A DNA stretch of 64,000 nucleotides. Source: Stercorarius parasiticus. Taxonomy: Eukaryota; Chordata; Aves; Charadriiformes; Stercorariidae. A model generated the notes under the pieces. The model searched no databases. It saw nothing but the letters and a program-made list of their open reading frames with translations, and was not told the origin of the DNA. Below, piece by piece: positions 51,007 to 62,819 of this stretch (positions are counted from its first letter, which is position 1; every line of letters starts with the position of its first letter). The translations under genes and the position numbers were made by a program. Where the stretch lies: positions 307,257 through 371,256 of the forward strand of contig VWZL01004605.1 in the NCBI GenBank assembly GCA_013396915.1, read 5' to 3'.

Positions 51007-52360
51007 TTTATATTTAGGCAAAATAACTATTTATTCTTTAGTGCTTGACACAATGATACAACTGAAGTCAATACTGTGCACATGAAGTCCAAAACTTCCA
51101 AGAAGTGTAGTTAAAATGAGATAAAGTCAGAATATAGTGGTATTGGATTTGGCCACTTAGTCTTCCTTGTGAAAATTCTGCACACCTGGATGCTAGCCAA
51201 AAAATAGGAAAGGGAGAAAACACCCATTCATGGCATTATCTGTTGTCTTTATCCCAGAGCCCTGGGGATGAGAAAGGTCTGAAAGGATGGCTGTTTTCTG
51301 CTGCCTCATTTTTTGTAAATCAGCGTGAAAGTCATGCTGTTTCATTTGCAAAGTCAGCCAACTCAAGGCGGTGTGGAAAGAAAGCAGTAAGCAGGGAAGG
51401 CTGGAGCAGAAATTTCTGTAGTCAAGCTATTATGGAGGCCTAAACAGGCAGTGGAAAGGAGGACAGTGGAGGGATGACAGAGGGATGAAATGTCAGAAGT
51501 GCTGCCTCTGCCTGAGCCCTTTGGCTACCACCATTGACAGAACCACCAACAGGATGATGAATATGTGATGGGAAAAGTCCTTTCTCCTCCTTCACAGGGA
51601 GAACCACACTTTTTTAAAAAAGTTAGGTGATGGGTGGGAAACTCCATAAATGAAGCATTTTCCCTCTTCTTTGCAGGATCTGTGTGGAAGTTATACAGGA
51701 GTAGTTTGGTTTTCTCTCATGTTTCGGCAGTGTTTGTATAAAAAATGCATCAGAAACAAGCACTGGCTACTGTTTATTTACTGACCAACATAATCTTGTT
51801 TCATGAAACAGCTTTTTTGCACAATCCATTTCATAAAATACATGTTGTGGTTTGGTTTGAGGTTTTTTTGTTTGGGTTTTTTTTTTTTTTTTAATATGCC
51901 GCTGTCCTCATCCTGAAATTAAAGCTCTACCATTAGGACTTTGTACAGAACAAACAGCCATCTTTACCTCTCCCCACAATAATTTATGCAATTGGAGCTT
52001 TTAGTATAACCGCCTCTAAGCAACTCAAAGTCATAGGACAAGCCCCCAAAGCCTTGAATGCACTCAGTCTTGTGAGAGCTTTAACAACTGGAAAAGTCTT
52101 TTATTTACTCTCTGGCTTTTGAATCTTTTGCATTCATTTTCTTAAGCCTTTCCCTATCAAAGCCTGTTCTTCCAGAAGAAATGATCATTTTTCCACTACC
52201 TTTCTCTTTACCCTCTTTTCACATCTTCCTTTCCATCGTTAGTTCTTTTGAAGTGGAAGAAAAAGCACTGTTTCTTGTGTATTGCAGAAGCCCCAGGCAC
52301 GGTCAGACTCCACATAAGAAAGGAACAAGCCTGCAATACAGGATATTCAATTTGGTGCTG
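51007..52360. other. Unique noncoding sequence with T16 tract
   Basis: T16 lies at 51877-51892, preceded by other T-rich text. No gene or transposon recognised. Confidence 0.5.
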
Positions 52361-52746
52361 CATAGAATCACAAAATCATAGAATCATTTAGGTTGGAAAG
52401 GACCTTTTTGATCATCGAGACCAACCGTTAATCTAACACTGCCAAGTCCACCACTAAACCATGTCCCTAAGTGCCACATCTATACCTCTTTTAAATACCT
52501 CCAGGAGTGGTGACTCAACCACTTCCCTGGGCAGCCTGTTCCAATAATTGACAACCCTCTCAGTGAAGAAATTTTTCCTAATACCCGATCTAAACCTCCC
52601 CTGGGGCAATTTGGGGCTATTTCCTCTTGTCCAATTGTTCGTTACTTGGTAGAAGAGACTGACTCCCACCTGGCTACAACCTCCTTTCAGGTAGTTGTAG
52701 AGAGCGATAAGGTCTCCCCTCAGCCTCCTTTTCTCCAGACTAAATC
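52361..52746 (-). mobile_element. CR1 3' end, about 385 bp
   Basis: The minus-strand frame (52789-52454) reads [21 protein letters not shown], then [31 protein letters not shown]. This is the CR1 ORF2 C-terminus, followed by the 3' UTR and tail (plus strand catagaatcacaaaatcata). The C-terminal frame is open from the truncation point to its end, so this copy is younger than most here. It is 5'-truncated near 52,746, where similarity stops. Confidence 0.95.
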
Positions 52747-52995
52747 TATGTACAATTCTACATGGACTCCTGGAATTTCCCAGAGGCATGAGAGCAGAAT
52801 CAATTTTTCTTCACAAAGTAACCCAGTGTGAGAAGTGAAAAGCCACTTGTGAAACAAGGCATGTCTTACAAAAGTATATTCTGGGGTGGGTTTTTTTTGG
52901 TAAAAACAAGCATTAAGCTAGGCCCCAGCAGGATTGTATTGAGTCTTCTGTCCTCTTTTGTTTTTAAACTGAGTTAAATGTATTTTATTTAAGAT
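52747..52995. other. Unique noncoding spacer
   Basis: No recognisable feature. Confidence 0.5.
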
Positions 52996-53085
52996 AACAG
53001 AAATGCCTACTGTTACTTTACATACATTGTTACCTTATCTAACAGAAATGCCTACTGTTACTTTACATACATTGTTACCTTATCT
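52996..53085 (+). repeat. Exact 2 x 45-bp tandem duplication
   Basis: 52996-53040 and 53041-53085 are identical over all 45 bases, each starting aacagaaatgcctactgtta and ending ttaccttatct. The complete identity in noncoding sequence means either a recent duplication or ongoing copy-number variation (a minisatellite seed). An assembly error is also possible. Confidence 0.95.
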
Positions 53086-53366
53086 GACAGGAAAATGAAT
53101 ACTAAAATCCCATCCCTTACATGGGATATGTTAACTAGTGGTAATTGTTACTAGATCAATAAGCTACGTAATGTCATCAATTATTAAATACCTCTCCCAA
53201 TGGAGTATACCAGTGGAGAAGATGCTGCTTGCGTTTAGTCACACTGGTTGCAGTGGAGCTCTTGCATGTGTCTTCTTCACTGAAGGCTTGCTTCATGTCC
53301 TTGCATCAAAAAACCCGTGGGCTAACTTCACAGAAGTTGGTCTTAAGGTTACTAGTCTTCATCCCT

Positions 53367-53439
53367 AGTGCAGAAAATCTCCCCTAAAAACAAGCAGAAA
53401 TTTCAAATTGCAGCCCAGCTCACGTATTTTCAAACACAA
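53367..53439 (+). repeat. Diverged direct repeat, copy A
   Basis: It aligns with 53813-53886 over about 73 bp. The first 40 positions match at 32, and a later block (gctcacgtattttcaaacac) matches at most positions. Most differences are transitions. The family is unknown. Confidence 0.6.
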
Positions 53440-53812
53440 AAAGTGGGACTTTGATGTTCAGCTTTTTAAAAGCTCTCAGAAGCATTTTTTCTTCATTATC
53501 ACCTCAGTTGGGTGAACTTTATATTTGCCTTTCAGAAAAATGTTCAAGCAGATGAAGAGTCTAGCTTCCCTATTGCTGTTATTTTAAACAGATTATTTTC
53601 TGTCACTATCTTTATTTACAATACTTCATTGGTTAGGTTTTCCTAGTAAATAAGATTCAAGAGGGAGTGAACCAAATTTCAAGCTCCTTTCTGCAATTCT
53701 ACCAGACTTTCTTGCCCTTGATGGATATATGTACACCTATGTTCCAACACAGTGGCAGGAAATAGTATGTTTCATGCAAGTGCCTGGTGTTACTCATTTT
53801 GATTTGCCTCAC
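53440..53812. other. Unique sequence between diverged repeats
   Basis: No gene. A 15-bp palindrome, AGCTTTT-T-AAAAGCT, lies at 53460-53474. Confidence 0.45.
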
Positions 53813-53886
53813 AGTGCAGAAAGCCTCCTCCGGGAAGAAGCAGAAATTTCAAACAGCGATGAGGGCCCACATATTCTCAGCCACAA
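53813..53886 (+). repeat. Diverged direct repeat, copy B
   Basis: This is the partner of 53367-53439. Both contain gcagaaatttcaaa exactly. It could be a local duplication about 446 bp apart or two copies of an old dispersed repeat. Confidence 0.6.
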
Positions 53887-55695
53887 TCTGATCAGCTGGA
53901 GGTGAGAACAGACAGTTTCTTGCTGAGAAACAAAATCTTTCAGATTATCTCATACATGATTTCATTCGGGGACATGAAGGGAGAGGGGAGAGCTGAGATG
54001 ATAGGAGAGCGTCTTAGTTTTACAACTTCTGTGAAACTTTATCTTGAATACCCTGCCATTAGTCTTAAACCAGAAACAATTTCTAAAGAAGCAGTAATCC
54101 TGGAGGAAGTTGCAAACTGATCTTCTGTTTTAGGCTATACTAGAACTACGTCTCAAACAGCAGACAGGTTTTCAAGAGCCAAGAAAACAGACGACTGCAT
54201 GCTATGTGAGACATGATAGTTTAAGGGATTAAATAAGCTAAAAGTGTTGAGAACTTAATGAAAGAAGAAGAAATTCTCCTTTCTCTTAACTGTTTTCAGT
54301 TTCTGTCTCTAGACTCCACAGAGTCATCCACCCATTCACTCACCATTTTCCTGTTTTTCCTCCATGGACAGAGTTTATTAACGTGTTGCATATGCAAGGA
54401 AGTGCGGTTTATCACACCTGGCCATAAAAAAAGGACTGCCGCAATGGAGGGCTCCAGCTGTGTGAAAGGAAGGGCCTAGAGGGATCATGAACTCATGACA
54501 GCTAACCAAGTAGGAAAAAAGACTGGGTTTTAATACTCAGGAATTCTTTCTTGTACAAAACCTCCTCATATATTTCAGTGCTTCACGAATAAGTAGTCAA
54601 GACCTTCATCTAAAAACACCACCACATGTTGAATCAGGAACAGTTTGCAAAAAGGAAATGAAAGCTTAGTGAATGCAGTGCAGGCCTGCTTCTTAGGTGA
54701 CAGGGCTTGCCATTGGCGAAATGCCTAATTTCTATGCTTAGCATGGAGTGTGGTGCCTATGTCAGCCTGTCACTAAGCACAAGCAGTACTGTAGATACAC
54801 TGTAATGTTAGCAAGCTACTCCACCTTCTTGTGCCTCACTTATAGACCAAGATAAGGACATTTTACTTCGTTCTCAAATGTTGGGAAATCTAGTGAGTTA
54901 CAAAAAAAAATTCATGTAAAGGATCAGTAGGGCTACTAATATTTTTTCATACTTCACTCATTTACTTCTGAGCTCTTTCAGTGAGGACAGTGATAGGGGA
55001 AAGATTGCAGAAAGCTCTGCAAGTGGTTTAGTATGCTTACTTTGATAAGTGATCACAGGTTTGTCTGGTGGGCTTCATGGAGATATAGTTTAAAATAACA
55101 ACAAAGTGCATTGACAGTGAAAGTACATTGATGTCTTTTGGACTCGGGTGCTGTTTCCTTAATTGAATATTTTTGCTTCATTTTTAATGGACACATTTAG
55201 TATATTTAAAATTATGAAGTCCCAGGTATATCCTAATATTCAAGTGCCCCTTCAAGCCAAAATGGCAATAAAAATAGCAGAGATGTTTATGTGAAAAATT
55301 TGTATTCATGGCTGAGGCCTTTTGCAAGGAATTTGGAAACAAAATGACAATTTTTCATGCGAATCAAGACTTTTATTTCTCCTTTATATTTTTAGTTTGC
55401 TTTGTTAAATGTTTTACTGTTGCCCTTATGTTTTTTGCTCTTGTAATGGTTCAAATAAGGAAAAAGTTATGAAAACAGAAAAAAATACTTGGGCGAAATA
55501 AAAACAAAGAAACAGTAAAAAGAGAAACAAACATTCTCCCCCTCCCAGCTATGATGCTATCTAAAATTAGCATGTTATTGGACAGAATTTTTTGGCTACT
55601 GCCATACAATGACCAGCATTTTGAATTCGCTTTCCTTCATTGGAATTTTTGATTATTTTTTTATTTTTATTGTGAGATAGCCAACATAAGTATCT
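53887..55695. other. Unique noncoding sequence
   Basis: No gene or repeat recognised; AT-rich, frames under 75 codons. Confidence 0.5.
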
Positions 55696-55791
55696 CATAG
55701 AATCATAGAATCATAGAATCATAGAATCATAGAATCATAGAATCATAGAATCATAGAATCATAGAATCATAGAATCATAGAATCATAGAAT
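55696..55791 (-). repeat. (CATAGAAT)12 expanded CR1 tail
   Basis: There are exactly twelve uninterrupted copies of the octamer CATAGAAT (96 bp; ATTCTATG on the element strand) at the 3' terminus of the adjoining CR1. CR1 tails typically carry only a few copies, so this one has expanded as a microsatellite. Confidence 0.97.
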
Positions 55792-56975
55792 GGTTTGGGT
55801 TGGAAGGGAGCTTTAAATATCATCTAGTCCAATCCCCCCTGCCATCGGCAGGGAATCTTTCACTAGATCAGGTTTCTCGAAGTCGTGTCCAACCTGACCT
55901 TGAACACTGCCAATGACGATGCATCCACAACTTTTCTGGGCAACCTAGTCCAGTGCCTCACCACCCTAATCAGAAGAAAATGTCTTCATTATATCCAATC
56001 TAAATTTACTCTTTCAGTTTAGAACCATTGCCCCTTCTCCTGTCACTACAGCTCCTGGTAAAAAGTCTCTCTCCATCTTTCTTATAAACCCCCTTCAAGT
56101 GCTGAAAGACTGCATTAAGATCTCCCTGAAGCCTTCTCTTGTCCAGCCTGAACAACTTCAAGTCTTTCAGCCTTTTTTCATAGAAGAGGTGCTCCAGCCT
56201 TCTGACCATTTTCATGGCCTTCTTTTGGACCTGCTCCAACAGGTCCTTGTCTTTCTCGTACTGGGGACCCCGGAGCTGGATACAGTACTCCAGATGGGGT
56301 GTCACGAAAGCAGAGTAGCAGGGAAGAACCACCTCCCTTGACCTCTTTGCAACACTTCTTTTTATGCAGCCCAGGATACAATTGGCTTTCTGGGCTTCAA
56401 GTGCACATTGCTGGCTCATATCCAATTTTTCATCCACCAGTATCCCCAAGTCCTTCTCCGCAGGGCTGCTCTCAATCCATTCGTCCCCCAGTTTTTACTG
56501 ATATTGGAGATTGCCCTGACCCAGGTGCAGGACCTTGCACTTGGCCTTGTTGAACTTCATGAGGTTCACACAGGCCATTCCTCAAGCCCATCAAGGTGCC
56601 CCTGGATGGCATCCTTCTCTTAAGCGAATCAACTGCACCATGCAGCTTGATGTTATCCACAAACTTGCTGAGGGTGCACTTGATCCCACTATCTATGTTG
56701 TTAATGCAGATATTAAACAGTATTTGTCCCAGTACAGACCCTTGCGGGACACCACTTGTTACTGGCTTCCACTTGGACATGGAACTGTTGACTGGAACTC
56801 TTTGGACATGGCCATCCAACCAGTTCCTTATCCTTCTAATAGTCCATCAATCAAATGTTTATCTCTCCAATTTAGAAGCAAGATTGTTGTGGGGGGACAA
56901 TATCAAAGGCCTAAAAGAAGTCCAAATAGATTACATCAGTAGCTCTTCCCTTGTCCAGTCATTCCACCATAGAAG
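55792..56975 (-). mobile_element. CR1 retrotransposon, 3' part, about 1.2 kb
   Basis: On the minus strand, from about 56,975 down: DKGRATDVIYLDF-like text, [21 protein letters not shown], then [11 protein letters not shown] (56,666-56,637). Next come [52 protein letters not shown] and [17 protein letters not shown], then the 3' UTR and octamer tail. These are the RT palm, thumb and C-terminal regions in order. The catalytic FADD is FVDN, so RT is dead. Frames change near 56,460. The copy is 5'-truncated inside RT and has no endonuclease domain. Confidence 0.97.
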
Positions 56976-59900
56976 ATCTGTAGCTTATTGTTCCAATACA
57001 ACTTACATTTTTACAGTGGCATTCAAGATCAATGATTTTTACAAGCAGCATCCAGTGAGTCATTAAAACAAGTAGACAATGTGTTATTTTACATGTTTCA
57101 CAGAAAGAAAACAGGCCAAAAGATACAACCAAGAGCTGTTATTGGTAGAATTTGTTCATCTGTAGAATGAATTATTTCCTTCTTAGTATTTCTTATTCAC
57201 CTCCTATTCTGACAGCCTGAGACCCTTGTACCTGGACTGCGATAGGACCCTGTGCCTTTTTCATTCATTCCAAAAGTGATCTTTCTCAATCATCATCTGT
57301 GGGCAATTGCTGGAGACAGGCCTCTTTCACATTTTTTCACACTCTCCTATTCATTTCACACATCCTCTGAGACACAAGCTTAGGTTATCAGTTTTAGTGC
57401 CTTTGCCCTTGCTTTCACAATCTTGAAAGCTGAAGGCCTCACCCACGTCTCAGATCCAGTCTCCTTTTGCTTTCTTCATTATACGCTCCTATAACTTGCC
57501 ACTGACTCTTCTGAATAGTGTCTGAATAAAGTGGCAAGACAGTGTACAGAAGTGCAGCAGATTGTACTGCTCAGTTATTTGAAAATGAGCTGCATGGTCA
57601 TTTTGCAGTAGTTCAGACTGATGTAAATACTTCTAGAAGGAACCATATCTTATATGGTAAGAGAATTATGGGAGATCGCTGTATTTGGGCTCAGTGCCCA
57701 GCACTGTTGTTCTCAGAGTAAACATTTTACTTTTCTCTGCTTCCAGTCCACAACCAAAATAGGAGAGCCTTGTCTAAAATTAACTAAAGAGGCTCTTTCA
57801 TCTCAAGAACGTTTAGATTTGGTATTTCAAGTAAATGCTTTAAAAAGAGTAATTTTCTTTTACAGCAGCAGTCTCTTGGAATGTCTGGGCTGGATGCCCT
57901 TGGCCAGATCCACATGAGGTCTTCATAAGTGGGAAATGATCTTTATCTCCATTTATTCTTCTTTTTTTTCCCCTCTAATTTTAAAATACATTGGCTGGAG
58001 AATTGCATTTCAAACTATGTGACACGTCTTCTTGAGGGTTTTTGTGTCTATTAATAGGTAGAACTTGAACATGTGCTCCCACATCACGCCCTGTTGTGGG
58101 GACAGAACTGAAAGGACATAAAGTAGAAAAATGAAAATTTCAGCATCAGTTCATTTCAGGTTCTAATATGTACTTTTCAAAACCTCTTTCCAAATGACAA
58201 CAAGTTCTGTTTCCTTAGAAAACCACAGAGTCTCTTGCCATAAGGACTTCAGAAAGACAATCTCTGTAAACTCAACTGTACTTGCTTTTCAAAATTCATT
58301 TCCTTGAGAAAGGAAAAACTGCAATGCTTACTTAAAATACTTGGTGGCCTGACTCTTGTACCAGTGAAGGCAATAGTTAGCACTGTCTTGATTCCTATGG
58401 AAGAGGGATCAGGTTCCTAGATAGCTACATAAATATTTACCAGGCTGGGAGGAGCCTGGTAACACCCTCCAAAATAAAGGTTGCAATATAGCCTTCATTT
58501 ATAACTTCCTGTTCTCACATGTTAATAACTTCCTCATGCATTAGTCTTTTTGGCAATTCTCCATGTTTGGTTTCTGCCTGGAGGTGATGTGAGTATTTGG
58601 AACAAACTCATGCCACGCTTTTGACTAGGCAAACAGCCAAAATGGCTGAGATTATTTGCTTGGTCTAGAGGTAACTGTCCTTGAGGACTAGCACCTTCTC
58701 CTGAATGGGGAAAAAATTAGAATTGCCAAAGCTATTAAGTGATTCCAAGATCAATTTAAAACCAGTGTTGGACCTTTTGGAAGTGATTTAATGATGTCAC
58801 ATCACATCATTATTAATGCTGTTTCATGTCTGAAGAAAGCAGTCCATTTAGAGTCTCAGTTAAATCTTCTTAGGGGTCAAGAAGTGAATGGGTAATTCAT
58901 TCATAGTTTCCTCATTCTTTCATGTCAGTGGAGGAAGGAGAGTGGAAGAAAGTACAGATGGCTTCTAGAATGCCTTCTCTCCTTTACTTACATAAAATAA
59001 TGTACATTTCCTTTTGCATTTGGAGTGTTAGCCAAAGAGAAACTCTTCTTTCAAGTATTGAATAGTGTGTTTAAAACAACACAGATCAACCAACTAAAAT
59101 CTTTTGAGTACTTTGAAAAGCTAGGAGGCTTTCTGTCCAATCTTGAGTTTTTTCAGCAGAAATAAATGAAGTCAAAGGTACTCGTCTCTCCTTTGTTCAC
59201 TACAGACACTAATCTGAAAACTGTGAGTAGGTAGGATATGTTAATTCCCCTTTCCCTATTCCTTTTTTCTCACAATAAGAATCCTGTCTTAAAAAAATTC
59301 CTGCCCCATGGGGTTTTTCTTTGACATTTCAGAAGCACACTATCACATCTCTGTATACGATAACAATTCTGAACTGGAATGCATGGTATTTCCTTGCTCC
59401 TGTAGAGGAATCGAGACAGGATATTGAATCAGACTTTCTGAATGTGCAAATCTCTCTCTTTTTCCTTATCCATACGGTCTGGTGTCTCCTATACTTGCAG
59501 TGTCTTGAATATTGCTTGACATACAGACTGTGGTAGGAGAGTATGGAAAGACTGGCATTTTTTTGCTGCTTTTTTCTTTCCAATTTCTAACCCATCAAAT
59601 AAATAGAAGTGAAAAATGGCACAAATAGAACAACCTTAGTCAGGAAAAATCATGTTTGTAATTTGTAGCCATGGCAGATAACTCTGGGTGATGGGAGAGC
59701 CAGGTGCATCTGCACAGGTGTGAGATCTTTCCAAAATGGCAGGGGATCCATCAGCTGTAGTCCAAAAGCTGTGTGATCCTGCTATCTGAATGCTATGTCA
59801 GAGCAAACTTAGCTTACCATTCAGTATGGCTTATTAGCTTGGAATCATTACTGTGCCAACACAGGTATGCAACTTCTGTTTTCTTCAGAGACTAAGCAGA

Positions 59901-60734
59901 CGTCAGGCCATAGCATACCCCACGGACATATCCTGAATGTGCTCAGTGAGGCAATCACTGAATTTATTTTCTCAGTTTAGCACCAGGGAGGTTTTCAACC
60001 CATAACTGAAGGCCTCCACAATGAGCCTTTATCTAGCAAAATTGTTCTAGTGTCCCTGATGAGGTTGCATGAGAGACGGTCTGATATGTTGTTAACCCAG
60101 CCTCTCTTCCAGGAGACCTAGTGTTGGGTGGGCAACATAAAAAAGTTGACTGCAGACAGCCACTCAACTAATTTATTTGAATTTCTCTGGACTTTGCCTG
60201 ACCATATGGAATGAGGAGCATAATGAAGTGTAAACCTCTGTTTGAATACCTCCTCCAATGCCTGCCTAAGAAGGAAATTATGGGTCCTGCTGTCTTGGGA
60301 AGACTTCTTTCAGCACTGGTGTCTTTAAGACCCGAATGATCCAACTTTCTGGATTAAACATTTCAGACTTGTGCTGTTCCCCTAAGGTGTTTCCTCCATC
60401 ACAAACAGTGCTAGAGAAAGTTATGAACAGAGAAGCTACTGTGCGAGACTCCATATGAGCTAAACTTCCAGCCCTAGTTTTTGCATTGCATTGCAGGATA
60501 CTGCTGTGACAAGGCATTGTACCAAGAGAGTTTGCTAAAAATACAGTTTCTGCCTCACAGAATTTAAGTACAATTTATGAAGAGCAAATACCGAGAGCTG
60601 AGAGAGTACAAGAAAACAAAATGAAGCCATATTGGTCACTGTGATAGGCAATGACTGACTGAATATAGGTGAATGAGACTGAACAAGGTCTTTTCCTGAA
60701 TGAGATGGATAATTTAGGATGTGGGTGGAATGCA
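56976..60734. other. Unique noncoding sequence
   Basis: About 3.8 kb without recognisable gene, RNA or transposon. Frames are at most 87 codons (57654-57917) and resemble nothing known. Confidence 0.5.
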
Positions 60735-62305
60735 TGACACAGGTAAAGCTGAGGTTTTTGGTGCTTTATTTGTCTCAGTCTTCACAAAAAAGATTTCCCA
60801 GGTCTTTGCTTAGTGAGATGGTTCAAGGAGAAAAAGCTCTACCAGCAGTGGAGGAGGGTCAAATCAGGCATTACTTCTGAGAACTTGACCCATCCCAGTC
60901 CGCAGGATCAGATCAGCTGCATCCATCGTGCTGAGATAAATGGCTGGTGTCTTTGCACAGCCATTCCCTACCATCTTTGAAAGATCGTGGAACTTGAGGA
61001 GAACTCCAATAACTGGAGAAAGGCAAATGCTGCATCCATTTCAAAATGAGGCCAAAAGGTAAACCTGGGGAGCAACAGGCCAGTCAGCCTCACTTTGGTC
61101 CCTGGAAAAATAGTGGAAGAAGTCCTCTGGAAAAGTGGCCACATGAATCACCTTCTGGTGACTGGGAACAGTCAAGATGGATTTTTCAAGAATAAATCAT
61201 GGTTGACCAAAGCCATTGCTTTCCATGATAACAGGACTGGATTTGCAGATAAGGGAAGACCAGTGAATGTCAGCTACCTCCTAGCAAGGCTTTAGACACT
61301 GTCTTCCACAATATTTTTCTATCCAAGATAGGGTGTTACAGTCTGCTTGGGTAGACAATCAGAAGTGGTTGCATGATCAGGCTCAAAGGGTAGTGTTTGA
61401 TGGGTCCTGTCCTACCTAGAGGTCAGTAACAAGTTGACTGCCACAAGACCTGTCCTGTTTAATATCTTTATCAATGACCTGGAGGAGGTGAAAAGTGCAT
61501 ACCTGTCAAGTTTACAGACACCAAACTGAGCGAAACAGTAGATGCACTCATGGGCTTGGGCTGCCAGACACAAGGACCTCGACAGGGACAACACAGGCTA
61601 AGGCTGATTGACTGTGGAGTGGCACTGTAGAAAAGGCAGATAGTAAGCCAGACATGAGCTTGCAGTGTGTCCTGGCAGCAAAGGTGGCCAACAGCATCCC
61701 AGGCTGCTGGAACACGAGCACAGCTAATAGGCAAAGGGAAGTGATCACCTCCCTCTACTCAGCATTCATTAGACCACATTTAGATACTGTGTCTTGTTTT
61801 GAGTCCACCAGAATAAGAAGGACATGGGCAAATTGGAGTAAGTTCAGCAAAGACCACTAACATTAAAGACTGAGTCCTGGAGCACTTGCCTGGTAAGGAG
61901 AGGCTGATGGACCTAGGCTTGTTCAGCCTAGGGAGGAGACGTTTTTGGGAGGACCTGATAGCAGGCTGTCAGTACATGCAAAGAGGATATCAATATGATG
62001 GGGCCAGGCTCCTTCTAGCACTGCAAAATGGGAAGATAAGAGACAACAGGCATAAGTTGAAACAACAGAGATCCAGGCTGTAAATAAGGAGAAACATTTA
62101 CATTTCAACAGTCAAGTCACTGAGTAGGTTGCCCAGGAAACTGTATGCTTTACATCCTCAAAGATTCTCCATACCAGACTGAATAAAGCTCTGAGCACCC
62201 TGAGCAACCTGATCTGACATCATAGCTAACACTGATTTTGAGCAGGAGATTGGGCTAGAGACCTCATGAGGTCCCTTCCAAATGGATGTATCCTATGAGC
62301 CTATA
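60735..62305 (+). mobile_element. Eroded CR1 retrotransposon, RT to 3' end
   Basis: On the plus strand: KAEVFGALFVSVFT-like text near 60,750, NRPVSLTLVPGKIVEEVLW (about 61,075), and KNKSWLTKAIAFHDNRTGFADKGRPVNVSYL. Then VLFNIFINDLEEV (about 61,455), VKFTDTKLS (about 61,508), IPGCWNTSTANRQREVITSLYSAF, KERLMDLGLFSLGRRRFWEDLIA, and the 3' UTR ending aggtcccttccaaatgg / tatcctatgag. Motif order is complete from RT finger to tail. The active site lacks one aspartate (FADDTKL has become FTDTKL), and frameshifts are frequent. It is older than the copies at 55.8 and 62.8 kb. Confidence 0.93.
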
Positions 62306-62819
62306 AATGTGTATTTCCTCTCCCCTTATTTGTCTTGTTTTGACCATACATAACAACATATAAATAAATTTATAACACTATATATAAAACAGAGAAGAAT
62401 GTGCTTCTCAGTGTTTGTTTGCACTATCTCTGGTAAAGCAGGGTCCATTTTTCAGTTGGGGCCCCAAAGAAATAATTTTCTGCAGTTGATTTCTTGAATC
62501 ATGAGACTATACTGTCAGTATCACACTGCTAAACGGGAAAAGTAGCGTGAGGTGAAATTGGCCACCACGGGAAAGGTTAAGAAATGCTGTGTCTAATTTT
62601 TGCCTGCACTTCAGCTTGCCCTAAAGAATTGCAGAATAAATCTGTAGGGTTTTGGTGTTCTGGCCTATAACAGATGAAGAAAATCTTACAATACTCTAGC
62701 TGGTTAATCATCTCTTTAATACATGCTACAAGCTCCTCTAAACTAATGCTTGTCTGGATTGAAGCATCTGTCTCTGTAACTCTACATGCAAGTTTCAAAC
62801 ACTTTCTCTTTCTATTAGG
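62306..62819. other. Unique spacer between two CR1 copies
   Basis: AT-rich sequence with no recognised feature. Confidence 0.5.

Noticed and set aside
56099..57066. Plus-strand frames of 80-156 codons
   Set aside because: Most of this span is antisense to the CR1 RT region; the remainder past 56,975 is a chance extension.
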